NCBI GenBank assembly: GCA_918807975.1
Contig: OU964935.1
Span: 9,139,823 to 9,203,822 of the forward strand
DNA length: 64,000 nt
Direction: 5' to 3'
Origin: Aplidium turbinatum
Lineage: Eukaryota > Chordata > Ascidiacea > Aplousobranchia > Polyclinidae
Part shown: positions 1 to 24,200 of the stretch, piece after piece
Numbering within the stretch: the first letter of the stretch is position 1
Layout of the letters: the number at the start of each line of letters is the position of its first letter
Translations under genes and position numbers: made by a program
The notes under the pieces: model-generated
Databases searched by the model: none
Seen by the model: only the letters and a program-made list of their open reading frames with translations
Told to the model about the DNA's origin: nothing

Positions 1-18
1 CAGCACTACGGGTCATAC

Positions 19-13888
<13,870 letters not shown>

Positions 13889-14065
13889 TCCAGCAGTTGG
13901 AAGATGATACAGCAAGGACCAAATTTTTGAAATTATTATATCATATATCAACCCTTATCGCCTACATGTGAATCTATTAAAAGACATCAAAATCTGCTCA
14001 TTATCAATTTTTTTTTCAAGGTGTTATGGTAACATTTTGTTCAAATTTTCTGCAAGATGTGTAAC

Positions 14066-15550
14066 CAGGCCTCAAAATTTGTTTTTGCTGACGGCGGACA
14101 AACGTGTCCGGTCTGAGCAGGTATCTCGGCGGACAAATTAAGTCTCACGGCTGACACACCAGTTTTAGCGTCGATCGTCTGCTTAACACTGACTTTATCT
14201 TGATAATTCTTCGCCATTTGAGAACTATAGCTACGGTTTAGAAGGCTTTTTAAAATTTCAGAAGTCACTCTGAAAGGCTTTCATCAGACCAACGGCTAGC
14301 GCTTGAAGAGTCAAAGCGCCGGGTAGCTGCTTAATATGCCGCATAACTGATTAACTTCCACCGAACGAGGTCGTGTGGCTTCTTGCGTCACAATGCTCTT
14401 GTCATGAGTCGGAAAATTTCAGCACTAAGGGAACGTTCAAATATTACGTAACGCCTTCGAGGGGGAGGGGGGGGTTTATGCAAAGCGTTACGTTAGCGTC
14501 ACATCGGGGGGGAGGGGGTTCAAGCAAAACGTTACGTAACGCTTTCGAGTACGAAATGGTAGTTTTTTGTGCTGAATTCGTAGTGAAAAAGCGTTACATG
14601 GGGGAGGGGGGATTGAAAAAAGCGTTACGTTGGCGTTACATGGGGGAGGGGGGGTCAAAAACTCGGAAAAAAAGCGTTACGTAATATTTGAACGTTCCCT
14701 AACGCTACTATTTTCTGCTTTGCAAAGTTTCACTAGGCTTTTTTCGTTGGGTTTATTTTTGAGTGTCATGTGAGCGAAAGTGAATTTTCCCTGGGCCTTT
14801 TCTTTCTTACTGTACTACCAAAACTTAACAAATTTTGCTGCATCTTGCTGTACTAGCCTACTTGCATAATCTAGTTTTGTAACCAACCTTGCCTTATCAA
14901 TATTACTCAATATTACAATAGACATTGTGACGTAAGACTTGAACTAAGTTGTGCGTGCTTAGTGTAGAAGTACGGGTACTCCCATCGTCTCTGAGCGAAG
15001 AATTCACCTTCGTTACGCTGATTCAACGTCATACACCATCATCAATGTCAGGAAGAAGAAAAATGTCATCAATAGTATTTTTTTTTCATTTTCTGCTCCC
15101 ACTAATATGTCTTCTAAAAGTTTATGTTATCAGATGTTATTGATGGTTAGAATTATTAGCTATGAAACTAGCTGTTAACCTAATTAACAGCAAATGCGTT
15201 ATGTATATCAGAATGATGAAAAAGCACCTCGGTGCTTACAACATCAAATATTTATTATTATTATTATATTATAATAGTTGAAGAAAAATAAAAACCAAAA
15301 GTTTTCCTACTCACTGGAATGGAAGCTAAGGGATACAGTATTCACATTTTCCAGATTCACGATAGAATGCGCGGGAAATTATATTCTCGCAACAATTGTT
15401 TGTGCTATGCATTATGCAATGACAATTTGTATCGCTCCTGTGTTATTTCTCGGCGGACAAATATGACCGATCTAGATGGTACTTCCCGTGGACATCACAT
15501 GCTGTGACGGTGGACATGTTTGCAGTGTCCGCCGTGAATTTCGAGGCCTG
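14066..15550. mobile_element. hAT-like element with AGGCCTCGAAAT ends, copy a
   Basis: It begins CAGGCCTCAAAATTTG and ends AATTTCGAGGCCTG, with TGTAAC repeated directly at both sides. Subterminal GGCGGACAAA and TTTGTCCGCCG motifs recur as inverted half-sites. It is the reverse-oriented sibling of the copies ending at 17,169 and 40,942. A 271-bp MITE is inserted inside it. Family assignment comes from the sibling at 53,860, which carries a hAT C-terminal fragment. It lies just upstream of ZSWIM8. Confidence 0.8.
14429..14699. mobile_element. PIF/Harbinger-type MITE with G-rich core
   Basis: The perfect terminal repeat GGGAACGTTCAAATATTACG is mirrored at the right end. The target duplication is TAA (14426-14428 and 14700-14702), and the uninterrupted sibling at 40.58 kb shows a single TAA. 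The interior holds four GGGGGAGGGG-type runs and repeated GCGTTACGT. It is 271 bp and non-coding. A 3-bp TWA duplication fits Harbinger. Confidence 0.8.
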
Positions 15551-15976
15551 TGTAACCAACATCAAAAAAGAATGAATTAATCAAAGATGTGCTTGTAGAG
15601 ACAATATGATTAAAATTAGGAAGGGTTAAGGTAAGCGTTAGAGTTAGGAATAAGGTTAGGGTTTTGATCTTTGCCCAGGACTAAAAAAATTCCAAAATAC
15701 CAGTTTTTGTTTTCAACAGCTTTAAACTTTTCTCAAATTAGGGCAGAATTTATCTGGCAATGCCATTGAGGCTATATTTACACTATATGATATCCATTCC
15801 GCTTCATCACTTATTTCGCTGTTTTTCACTCTTTTCCTTCTTCCCAAAAGTAGTTGCGCCTTTTTGTATGACATCACATCGTCTGATGACGTCAATGATC
15901 AAGACGACCCGTGGACAATTCAATAAGAGAACCGAAAATTCTATGAGTGAGAATGAGGACAACGAACCTACTTGCT

Positions 15977-17169
15977 CTTTATCACTTTCGCTCACATGAC
16001 ACGCAAAAACAAACCTAAGAAAAAAAGCCTAGTGTAATGTTGCACAGCAGAAAACAGTAGCGTTAGTGTATATATAGAAGTTTTCCAACTCATGCCCAAA
16101 GCATTGTGACGCAAAAAGCCACAGGACCTCATGCAGTGAAAGTTAATCAGATATTATTATATTGTATTCTGGTCCAGTACACATGGTACTACGGAGAAAA
16201 ATATTAACATACTCGCAAATAACAATTGATAAGAAAACATAAATAAATAAAATTAAGAAATTTTTGAAGAGAAAACAAAAATCATAAGGAACAGAAAAGA
16301 TAAGACACAATCATAAATAGTTTTCGACACGTCGCTTAAATATCGCAATAGACATACTATTGACTACAGCATAATGGTAAATTATTCCAAGTGTCGACTA
16401 CTCTATTGGCAAAGGAAAATTAACGGCAGTTTAGTTAAGCAAACTGTTTATGCAATTTAAAATTATGACCTCTGGTTGAATTAGAGTTAAAAAGGAAATA
16501 TTTGGAAGATGGTGATACCGAAACATTGTGTACTAATTTAAAAACTTCTGTCAAATCAAAAATTAATCTCCGTTTTTCCAACGAGAGAAGGTCTAGTTCA
16601 AACAGTCTTTGTTCATAAGTTAGGTTTTTCAGCCCATAAATGCATTTTGTTGCTCGTTGTTGCACCCTCTCCAGCAAATCAATGTCCCGAACAGAATGAG
16701 GATTCCAAGCCACCACTGCAAATTCCAAGTGGGGCCTGATCAACTGTTTATATAATCTTAAAAAGACATGCTTGTCCCTGCTGACCAGTGTTCGTTTTAA
16801 AACACCCAGGACCATCTCTGCCTTTTTAACTGCATACGAGATATGGGTGGATGTTTTAAGATCAGTCGTTATCATGACGCCCAAGTCTTTTTCACTCTTT
16901 TTAGGAGCAATTGGATTTGACTCTTCAAGCGCACGTTGTTGTTCTGATAAAAGTCTTTTAGAGTGACTTCGGTGAAATTTTATAAAGCTTTCTAAACTGT
17001 AGCTATATACGTAGTTCTCAAATGGCGAAGAATTATCAAGATAAAGTATTAGGCAGACGATCGACGTTAAAACTGGTGTGTCCGCCGTGAAGCTTAATTT
17101 GTCCGCTGAGATAGCTGTTTAGACTGGACATGTTTGTCCACCGTCAACAAAATCGAATTTCGAGGCCTG
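15977..17169. mobile_element. hAT-like AGGCCTCGAAAT element, copy b (left-truncated, split by a LINE)
   Basis: From TTTCGCTCACATGACACGCA to the end CGAATTTCGAGGCCTG it follows copy d (39,993-40,942) closely. It is interrupted at about 16,155-16,918 by a LINE fragment. The left terminus is missing. Confidence 0.75.
16155..16918 (-). mobile_element. CR1/L2-type LINE fragment (reverse transcriptase C-terminal part)
   Basis: At 16,435-16,930 the minus strand reads KSEKDLGVMITTDL, then LYKQLIRPHLEFAVVAWNP, LLERVQQRATKCIYGLKNL and YEQRLFELDLLSLEKRR. This is the stretch after the catalytic core in CR1/L2-like non-LTR reverse transcriptases. The frame is open for about 150 codons, but the element is strongly 5'-truncated. 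It is inserted within a hAT-like element. Confidence 0.85.
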
Positions 17170-18256
17170 CAACCTATTTCGTCGGGCCTGAAAAGATTAA
17201 GATAAATTTGAAATGTTTGCGGCAACTCCCATCAGCGACTTCAGCTCAGTTGTATTTTTTCTCGAGCTTTTTAGGGTACAAAATAGGTGTACAAAGTGTT
17301 CAGGGGACGAAATAGGTTGCACCCTCTGAACAAAACTGCCATGCTGGCAGAATAATTAGTTCTGCGTAATCCACCCAATAAAATAGCACATAAAAAATGC
17401 GCGGTAAAAAATATGACAGCAACAACATGCAGACCCTGATGAAAGCACTTCTCATTAACCTATTTATTTTTATCCCACTTGAAAGTCAGAATGCCATTTC
17501 TCATTTCTTTTTTATGAAAAACAGAGTTTTTCTAAAAACGTACCTTTGACAACCAAAAATCTAGATCTAGTGCACTTTCTACCAAACTAAGCTTAGCCCT
17601 TTTGCTAAATTACTTTTATGTGTGATTCCCTGAACTTCAGCTAAATCTGCAAAACTCCTGCTTTCACCGTAGATGATTTTTAAGATTAGTAGATTACTAC
17701 GTACCATCTAATAAATCTATAATAATCTATGCTTTTTTACTCCACACAAAATGACATTTGAACAGGGTTACCAGATACTCAAGCTATAGTAAGGCCAAAT
17801 TCAATATAAAATAAGGCCAAAAAAGGCCAAATTTTTTATTTACTTCTATTAAGGCTAAATAAACGCTAACAACTTAATTAAAATATTTTGGATATTCTGT
17901 TTAATAAACAATTACGGTACTGTAGTAGCAGAAAAACTAGAATCCATTATCACTTTAATTCATCATCAGTATGCCTTACTTACTGTATACTTACTCATTT
18001 TTAATACTTGGAGAATAGGCTATACCTTAACCTTTCAAAAAAATGATTAAAATATAACTGTTTCTGATAAAATTGGTTCTTTCTATTAATTATTATTAAT
18101 ATTACTCTATAATTAGCAGGTCTATGAAGTTTTTAGATGGTTTACAGAATCAATTGCTTACACATTACTATGCTGTTGGTAGCCTACTATGTAGTGACTG
18201 CTGACTAAGCTAAGAGACTTCACTAATTAGGCTACTTGGCAATAGTCCCGAAACCA

Positions 18257-18600
18257 GGTTCAATCAATCAATGTTTTATTTGTCAGTAACAGGAACATAG
18301 GTACATGTTTGAAATATGCAATTAATATACACAATGCAAAGTTACACAAGTTCCCATACCGACAGGGAGACAACGAAACGACCATACGGTCTACAAGTCA
18401 ATTGCCACCCTACGGAAATGACGATTTTACCATTTAAACTAAGCTTACAAGAGAAAAATAAAACGTTAAATAGTACGGTACAATTATAAACAATACGAAT
18501 AAAATAGTACCATAGCTATCTAAATACCACAACAGACAGGAAGCAGCGAAAGACTATATCAGTCATCGAGTCAGCTGCTTCCCAGTTCTTAATGTGACAA
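18257..18600 (-). mobile_element. LINE 3'-tail-like sequence (CAATCAATCAATG end)
   Basis: CAATCAATCAATGTTTTATT reads on the minus strand as AATAAAACATTGATTGATTG, a tail typical of CR1/L2-like LINEs. Similar tails occur at about 19,256 and 20,009, all in the same orientation. The upstream body is not recognisable. Confidence 0.45.
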
Positions 18601-18944
18601 ATGTCAAGCATCGGCAAATTACGTTGAAACAAGATAGGCTGATGTTCAGTAATATTAATGAAAGAAAAAAAAATCATGTGCTGCTGCGATCCTTAAGTGA
18701 AGTCCTGTGGTTTTATTCAAATATAAACTTTATTCCGGGTGATTAAAAATAGGAAAAACTTTTGAAATCAATAAACTCTTGTAGCAAGGGCGTTTAAACT
18801 TCAGTGCAACCAAGAAAAGTTCAAGCCAATAAATAGTTCAAGGCTACGAGTAAAAACATTTTCAGTAACAGTATCACAATACAAAAATAATCACAATTTA
18901 AAAAAAAAGGTATAGCCTAGACCTATTGTTCTGTCATAAAAGAA

Positions 18945-19839
18945 AGGCAGTGGCTATTTGACCGGCGCCGGTCTTTGAATCTGAAACACTATTTGACCGT
19001 CATTACGTCATTGTCCAGTCACTTTTTTTCTTTTTCTCTTTCAAAGCAAAAGATGAGAAGCGCACATATAAGTTCTGAATCCAACCATTTTATTCAACTC
19101 GTTATGTGGCGCGTGTGGTACGTCGCCGCTTCCTATTCTAGAGGGACTGAGTTCGATACTACCCAGAAGCGTTCTTTTTTTTTAACTAAATTTTGACCCA
19201 AAGTGCATTTTGTTGAGAGCAAAAATGTATTGCTTCGTTCGGCAAACACGGTCACATCAATCAATCATTTTATTTTTCGTCATTAACGCGTCCGGGACGA
19301 AAAAGATACTAACTACAAAAATCGATACATATAGACCTCCCAGCACGTTAATGAACGGGAAGACGTGGCAAAACCTTGAAAAGTTTAAAACGTGCCTGAA
19401 TTGAAAAATTATGTAGGCTAGGCTATATACCGTATCAGTAGTTAGCACGGCCACAATCGGAAAATTACCCAGAGAAATTCTCAAATTCCAGCAAATTAAA
19501 AAAACTCTAACTTTATTACTCACATTTGAAAAGACATAAAAAATAATTAAAAACTGACTAAAAAATGCACTTCGTGTCAAAGTTTAGTTTAAAAAAAATA
19601 AATAAAAAAAAAGAACGCTTCCGGGTAGTATCGAACTCAGTCCCTCTAGAGTCGGAGGCGGCGACGTATCGCATGCGCCACGTTACGAGTTGAGTGAGAT
19701 GGTTGGATTTAGAAGTTATATGCGCTTCTCGTCTTTTGCTTTGAAAGATAAAAAGAAAAAAGTGACTGTATAGTGACATCATGACCGGTCAAATAGTGTT
19801 TCAGATTCAAAGACCGGCGCCGGTCAAATAGCCACTGCC
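18945..19839. mobile_element. hAT-type element with about 265-bp inverted arms containing a tRNA-like segment
   Basis: It starts AGGCAGTGGCTATTTGACC and ends in its complement. TAAAAGAA is duplicated at 18937-18944 and 19840-19847. The arms run about 265 bases each with few mismatches. Each contains a tRNA-like stretch (GTGGCGCGTGTGGTACG, then GAGTTCGATAC). The centre holds a LINE-tail-like sequence. It is nested in the 17,763-20,402 element. Confidence 0.8.
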
Positions 19840-20029
19840 TAAAAGAAATGGCTGAGTGACTCTCAGTGGTACCTGTTAGGCTGCATGAAACTAGCGCAAT
19901 GTGACCATATAATTTGACAAACAAATTGAATAGAATGTAAATGAGAAATAATTGAGTGTAACCGAATAACACAATAGGTCAATAATGTTTTCTTCAGACG
20001 AAATTTCAATCAATCAATCAATGTTTTAT

Positions 20030-20338
20030 TTGCTCATGGTTACTTGTTAATTCAACTACCCATATAGTTGCTTTACATCTAGCCTACTGCAAAGGCTTTG
20101 TTAAAAAAACGGCTTACTGGTAACTTTTCAACTGTCTTTGTAAACAAGTATTCTTTAAATATGCTCTATGTAACATTTGCTAACCGTCTTCTGTAGCTCA
20201 TTGTACCAGCTGCACTACAAAACTTTCTACGATTTTAAAAAGAACCACATGTTTAAAGCACTACAAACTACCGCCCTGGTAGTGTCATAAGAATAAGGCA
20301 ATCGCTGCGAGCCTTCATATCCCCTTCTCTAGATATCC
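20030..20338. mobile_element. Partial hAT copy related to 59,529-60,759
   Basis: Reverse-complement similarity to the left half of the 59.5 kb element runs from its terminus (AGGGATATCTAGAGAAGGGG here) through ACTACCAGGGCGGTAGTTTG to CCATGAGCA. The other end is lost at a LINE-type CAATCAATC tail. Confidence 0.7.
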
Positions 20339-20410
20339 CTATGCAACTGCAATTTAGAAAAGCCAGATTTTTGGCCTACAAAAAGGCTATCTGGCAACTC
20401 TGCATTTGAA

Positions 20411-21250
20411 CCTTTCTTTATTGGCAGTGTTGCCAAATATTCTTCAGATTTCCATCACGGCCAGATTTGGATGTCTATGACCTTTAACCTTTTAAAGTGA
20501 CAATATGAACGATGTTGTTTTTTTCAATATTTGGCAGAAGTCCTATCACCTGTAAAAAAATTAGGTTCTTACCTAACCTACTTAAGCAGTAATAGGGCCT
20601 CAAACATGGCCAAAAATAAAAAAAATTGTGCCCCCCCTGCAAACCCCCCCAAACTAAATGCTTTATAACTCTCGTGTTTCTCAATAAATTTCACTCGAAT
20701 TTTGCAGGTGTTCATCATATAGGATAGTGAAAGAGTGTGTAAAATTTAAGTAAAATTGAAGAGGTTGAATTTCTTGACTGTGTAAATTGACACGCAATGG
20801 CCCAATGGTAAATTTTCAAGTGGCTGGTGGCAGATCAAGCTCTCGTCAGATTACATTCTAATTTTGCAAGTTTTCCAACCCCAAGCTAATAAAATTTTTA
20901 TAAAAACGTTTTTTCAATCCACCCTAGTGTGCGCGTCTTGGACGATGAAACCAATGGCGGCTGCTCTCCAATAGCCTTCCAGTTTAATCAACATGAAAAC
21001 CTCAACAAATGACACCCACCTTTGCAGACCTAAATAAACTCGGAAACAAACTACAGTTCACACCCTTTAAGCCGCAGTTAATAATTAACTAGATATTTGC
21101 ACATATCAAGTCGTCACTGTCATGTTATCGAAATGCATTTTGCAGTTGATCAAATAGATACAACCGATAACATGCTCTAAATGCACAGTCGTTGCAGTAA
21201 AATAGACTCTGTTCGTTATAGCCTATCTGAGTAGAGTGCTCTGCACAGAA
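20411..21250. promoter_or_regulatory. Region upstream of SLC49A4 (5' flank, no specific element seen)
   Basis: This is non-coding DNA between the last hAT element and the SLC49A4 start codon. A lone hAT-like end (CAGTGTTGCCAAATATTC) lies near 20,426. No TATA box or CpG-rich stretch stands out. The promoter is inferred from position only. Confidence 0.3.
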
Positions 21251-24200
21251 ATGGAAGATTCATGTGATGATGAAACGTCTTCACAGGTTTGTCTGATCAG
21301 CAAAATCGAGGTAAACTTAACTTTTTGTTTGACATTTTTTGTTTCTTTAACTAGCTTAGGGTTTTTATGCCTATACTACAAAAGTTAAATTGTCTTCACT
21401 TTACAAAATGTCTCAATTTGTTGGATGAACAGAGGGCGTAAAGTTTTTGACGTCATAGCCTATACAGTTATAGCCTACATCGCTTTTTGTTAACCTCACC
21501 GTTTACCTAACAACTTTAAAAAAAAATCGATTATTAACTCTATAAAGGTAATTCAAATTCTGATCAGTTTTCTTGTTAAGTTTACCACTTGCGCATTTCA
21601 AGCTTTATAAGTGTTCGTTTTTTTGAATTAATCATTACACAATAGCCTACACATTACACAGCCAGAGCTAACTTACTTTGAAATATTTATTAGGTGGTTG
21701 GTGATGCAAAATTTTAAAAAATATGATATCGATCATCATCATAAGATCAACTAGCCTACAGCGAGTCAACTTTTACAAGTCATTCAAAAATTTTACAGGC
21801 AAACGATCAAATGCAAACTCCCACCAGTGGATCCGATAAAAGTAGGTGCAAATAGCCTATTGCTTTTTTAATAGCGAAAATGTTGGAGAGAACTGTATTA
21901 TCTTCAGGTTACTTTAGTCTAGCGATTTTTGTTGTACCGTAGCTTAATTTAATAACAACGGAAAGTAGTTTTGAATCCGATACAGAATGTGATTAAACTT
22001 CATTAAATTTTGGTGCGCTACTCCTATAAAAATTTTCAAAATTTATTGGCATTTCTGTCATTAACCTGTTGATGACAAAATAACAATGTCAAAGTAAGTT
22101 TTATGAAGCTGACTATTCTGTAGCAGACATAAAATTTGCCAAAGCGTTTTTTGTCGTAAGCTGGTTGTAAAATCATTACCTGACGATGTCACAACCCGTT
22201 ATGTCGCCTTGCAGATGTTGTAAAATGTGAAGAAGTGTGACTTGTAGAAAATTTCATCTAGACTGTAAGTAAGCTATAGGCAGTTGAGAGGATATTTTGA
22301 GCCGAGTACCAATAAAATCTTTGAGCCCCAAATCAAGATATTTAGAAGAAAATGCACTGCATTCCATAGTCCATACGCTGTGGCTTCTTAATGTTCCGGG
22401 CTCCTTGAAAAGTTTCAGGGCTCGGGTCCGTATCCAAAAGTAGCCTACCTTCTGGACTCCCTATCAAAGCTACTGCTAAAAGCAGGATAAAGGTGATCCG
22501 ATTCCGATACTTGATTCCGTGCGTTGGAGTTTATGATAAGATTCTCGTTAAACTTAACCTGTAAACAGTAGGCCTAAGCATCAAAATCGGCAACGTTTTG
22601 CAGATAATGACAAATCAGGCTGTAGTAGAGTAGGCCTAGTAGATGTTGTAGGAACTTTTTCCTAAATTTTGGGTGACTTAGTTTTTGTTGTTTCAGAATT
22701 GGCGTTTGACGTTTCGTCATTGCCTTCAACCGATTGTAAAATTCAATATCAAATCAACAATTGACATTCTATAGCCTGTGCTGAACTGACTATTGAGTGC
22801 TACATGAATGTACAAGATTAACTTCTTGAATGTATTGCAGCTAAAACAAGTTATCAAAAGTACAAACGCAGATGGTATATTTTGCTTCAAGTTTCTTTGC
22901 TCAATTTCATACAAACGGCGATCGCGGGAACATGGAGCCCAATAAGCGTATCCGCAACAGTGGCTTTTGGTTTCACTGAAAGTAAGTTTTCTATCATTTT
23001 TACTTTAGAAAGGAGGGCTGTGGAGTCGGGCAAAAATATCGACTCTATCTCCTTGGTTTATAACTGGCCGACGCCGACTTTGGACACGTTAAAATTTCTC
23101 CGACTCCACGACTCCTACCATAGTCCTGTAAAAAAGTTCTTTTTTAATGTTTTAAAGAAATACTTTTTGTTACGCACGTTCATGACTAAAGCTTTGTAAT
23201 GTATCCTACCTGGACCGGTCTTTACAGGACTCGCAAATCAGGGGTCCGAATATCGTCCGTATGTTTTAACAACAACAACAAAATCATTCTTTTCATCAAG
23301 TTAAATACTATCCAGATGAAGTCGATATTTAATATTGTTTGATGAAAATTTTAATTTGGCAGTAGAAGCAGCATATTTTTTACTTCTCGTGAAAGATAAA
23401 TGACAACAAACCAAACTTGCACAATGGTAGTGAATAAAATTTTATGAGAAGTTTTAAAAATGACGTTAAATATAAAGGCAGTTAATTAATATTGATAAGT
23501 ATATAGAAGTTAAAATAAGTGTTACCGGTAATAAGTAATATGTACTTAACTTCATTAATAAGTATAAACAAGTTAAGTAAATCAAGTTTCATACTGTAGC
23601 ATACTTTGATGTATTACTATTACATTTTCGAATCCTTTTGATGCAAAAGGTTAGCCTACATCACATGGCATACCGTATTTTAAATTTCTTATAGCCTATT
23701 CATCAGTAGGCTAACTTTTATTAATTTTATCAGAGGTTGTAGCCCAATAGCGTATTTAGGGGGGAGGATAAAGGGCGATGGCCCCTCCTAATGATCAGGT
23801 AAAAAAAAGTAAAAAAAAAATACAAATTTTGCAAAAAAAAAAAGTTGCAGCGCAAGACGTACCGTAATTGCTTGGATGATTCATCCTTCGCAACTGTGTT
23901 GCAAGACCTAATAGTAAAGGTCCCATACTCAGGTACTGAGCTTTGGGGAATGAGAAGATAAGGTTCTCATTATACTAAGCCTTCGGCACTAAGGAGAGTA
24001 GGGTGGCCAGTTCCTTTCTCTCGGCGGCCTTTACTTCAGCAACTACGCCCACCCAATTTATTACACCCTGGGTAGAGGTGAGCGGTGTTTTTCAACAACC
24101 AGTTGAAGCCGGGAGTCGAACCAGGATTGCATAATTGGAAAGCCAATGCCTTATCCGCTGCGCCATCCCACCCACCTGCAAGACCTAATAAGGGGCAATA

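Larger units (their letters stand above)
17763..20402. mobile_element. Large hAT element hosting other insertions
   Basis: The left end CAGGGTTACCAGATACTC and the right end CTATCTGGCAACTCTG are flanked by a perfect 8-bp duplication CATTTGAA (17755-17762 and 20403-20410). AAGGCCAAA motifs lie just inside both ends. The 2.6 kb interior contains a second hAT element, a fragment of a third, and LINE tails. I saw no transposase similarity. It is upstream of SLC49A4. Confidence 0.85.

Noticed and set aside
20419-20480. Possible further hAT element starting CAGTGTTGCC
   Set aside because: No inverted partner end or duplication found within the window.
23008-23140. GGGCTGTGGAGTCGG-type sequence resembling a hAT MITE
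   Set aside because: An inverted partner (CCGACTCCACGACTCC) is near, but ends and duplication cannot be fixed.
22882-23199. Open frame of 105 codons over SLC49A4 exon 4
   Set aside because: Only 22,841-22,981 is exon; a GT donor and matching phase to the next exon show the rest is intron read-through.
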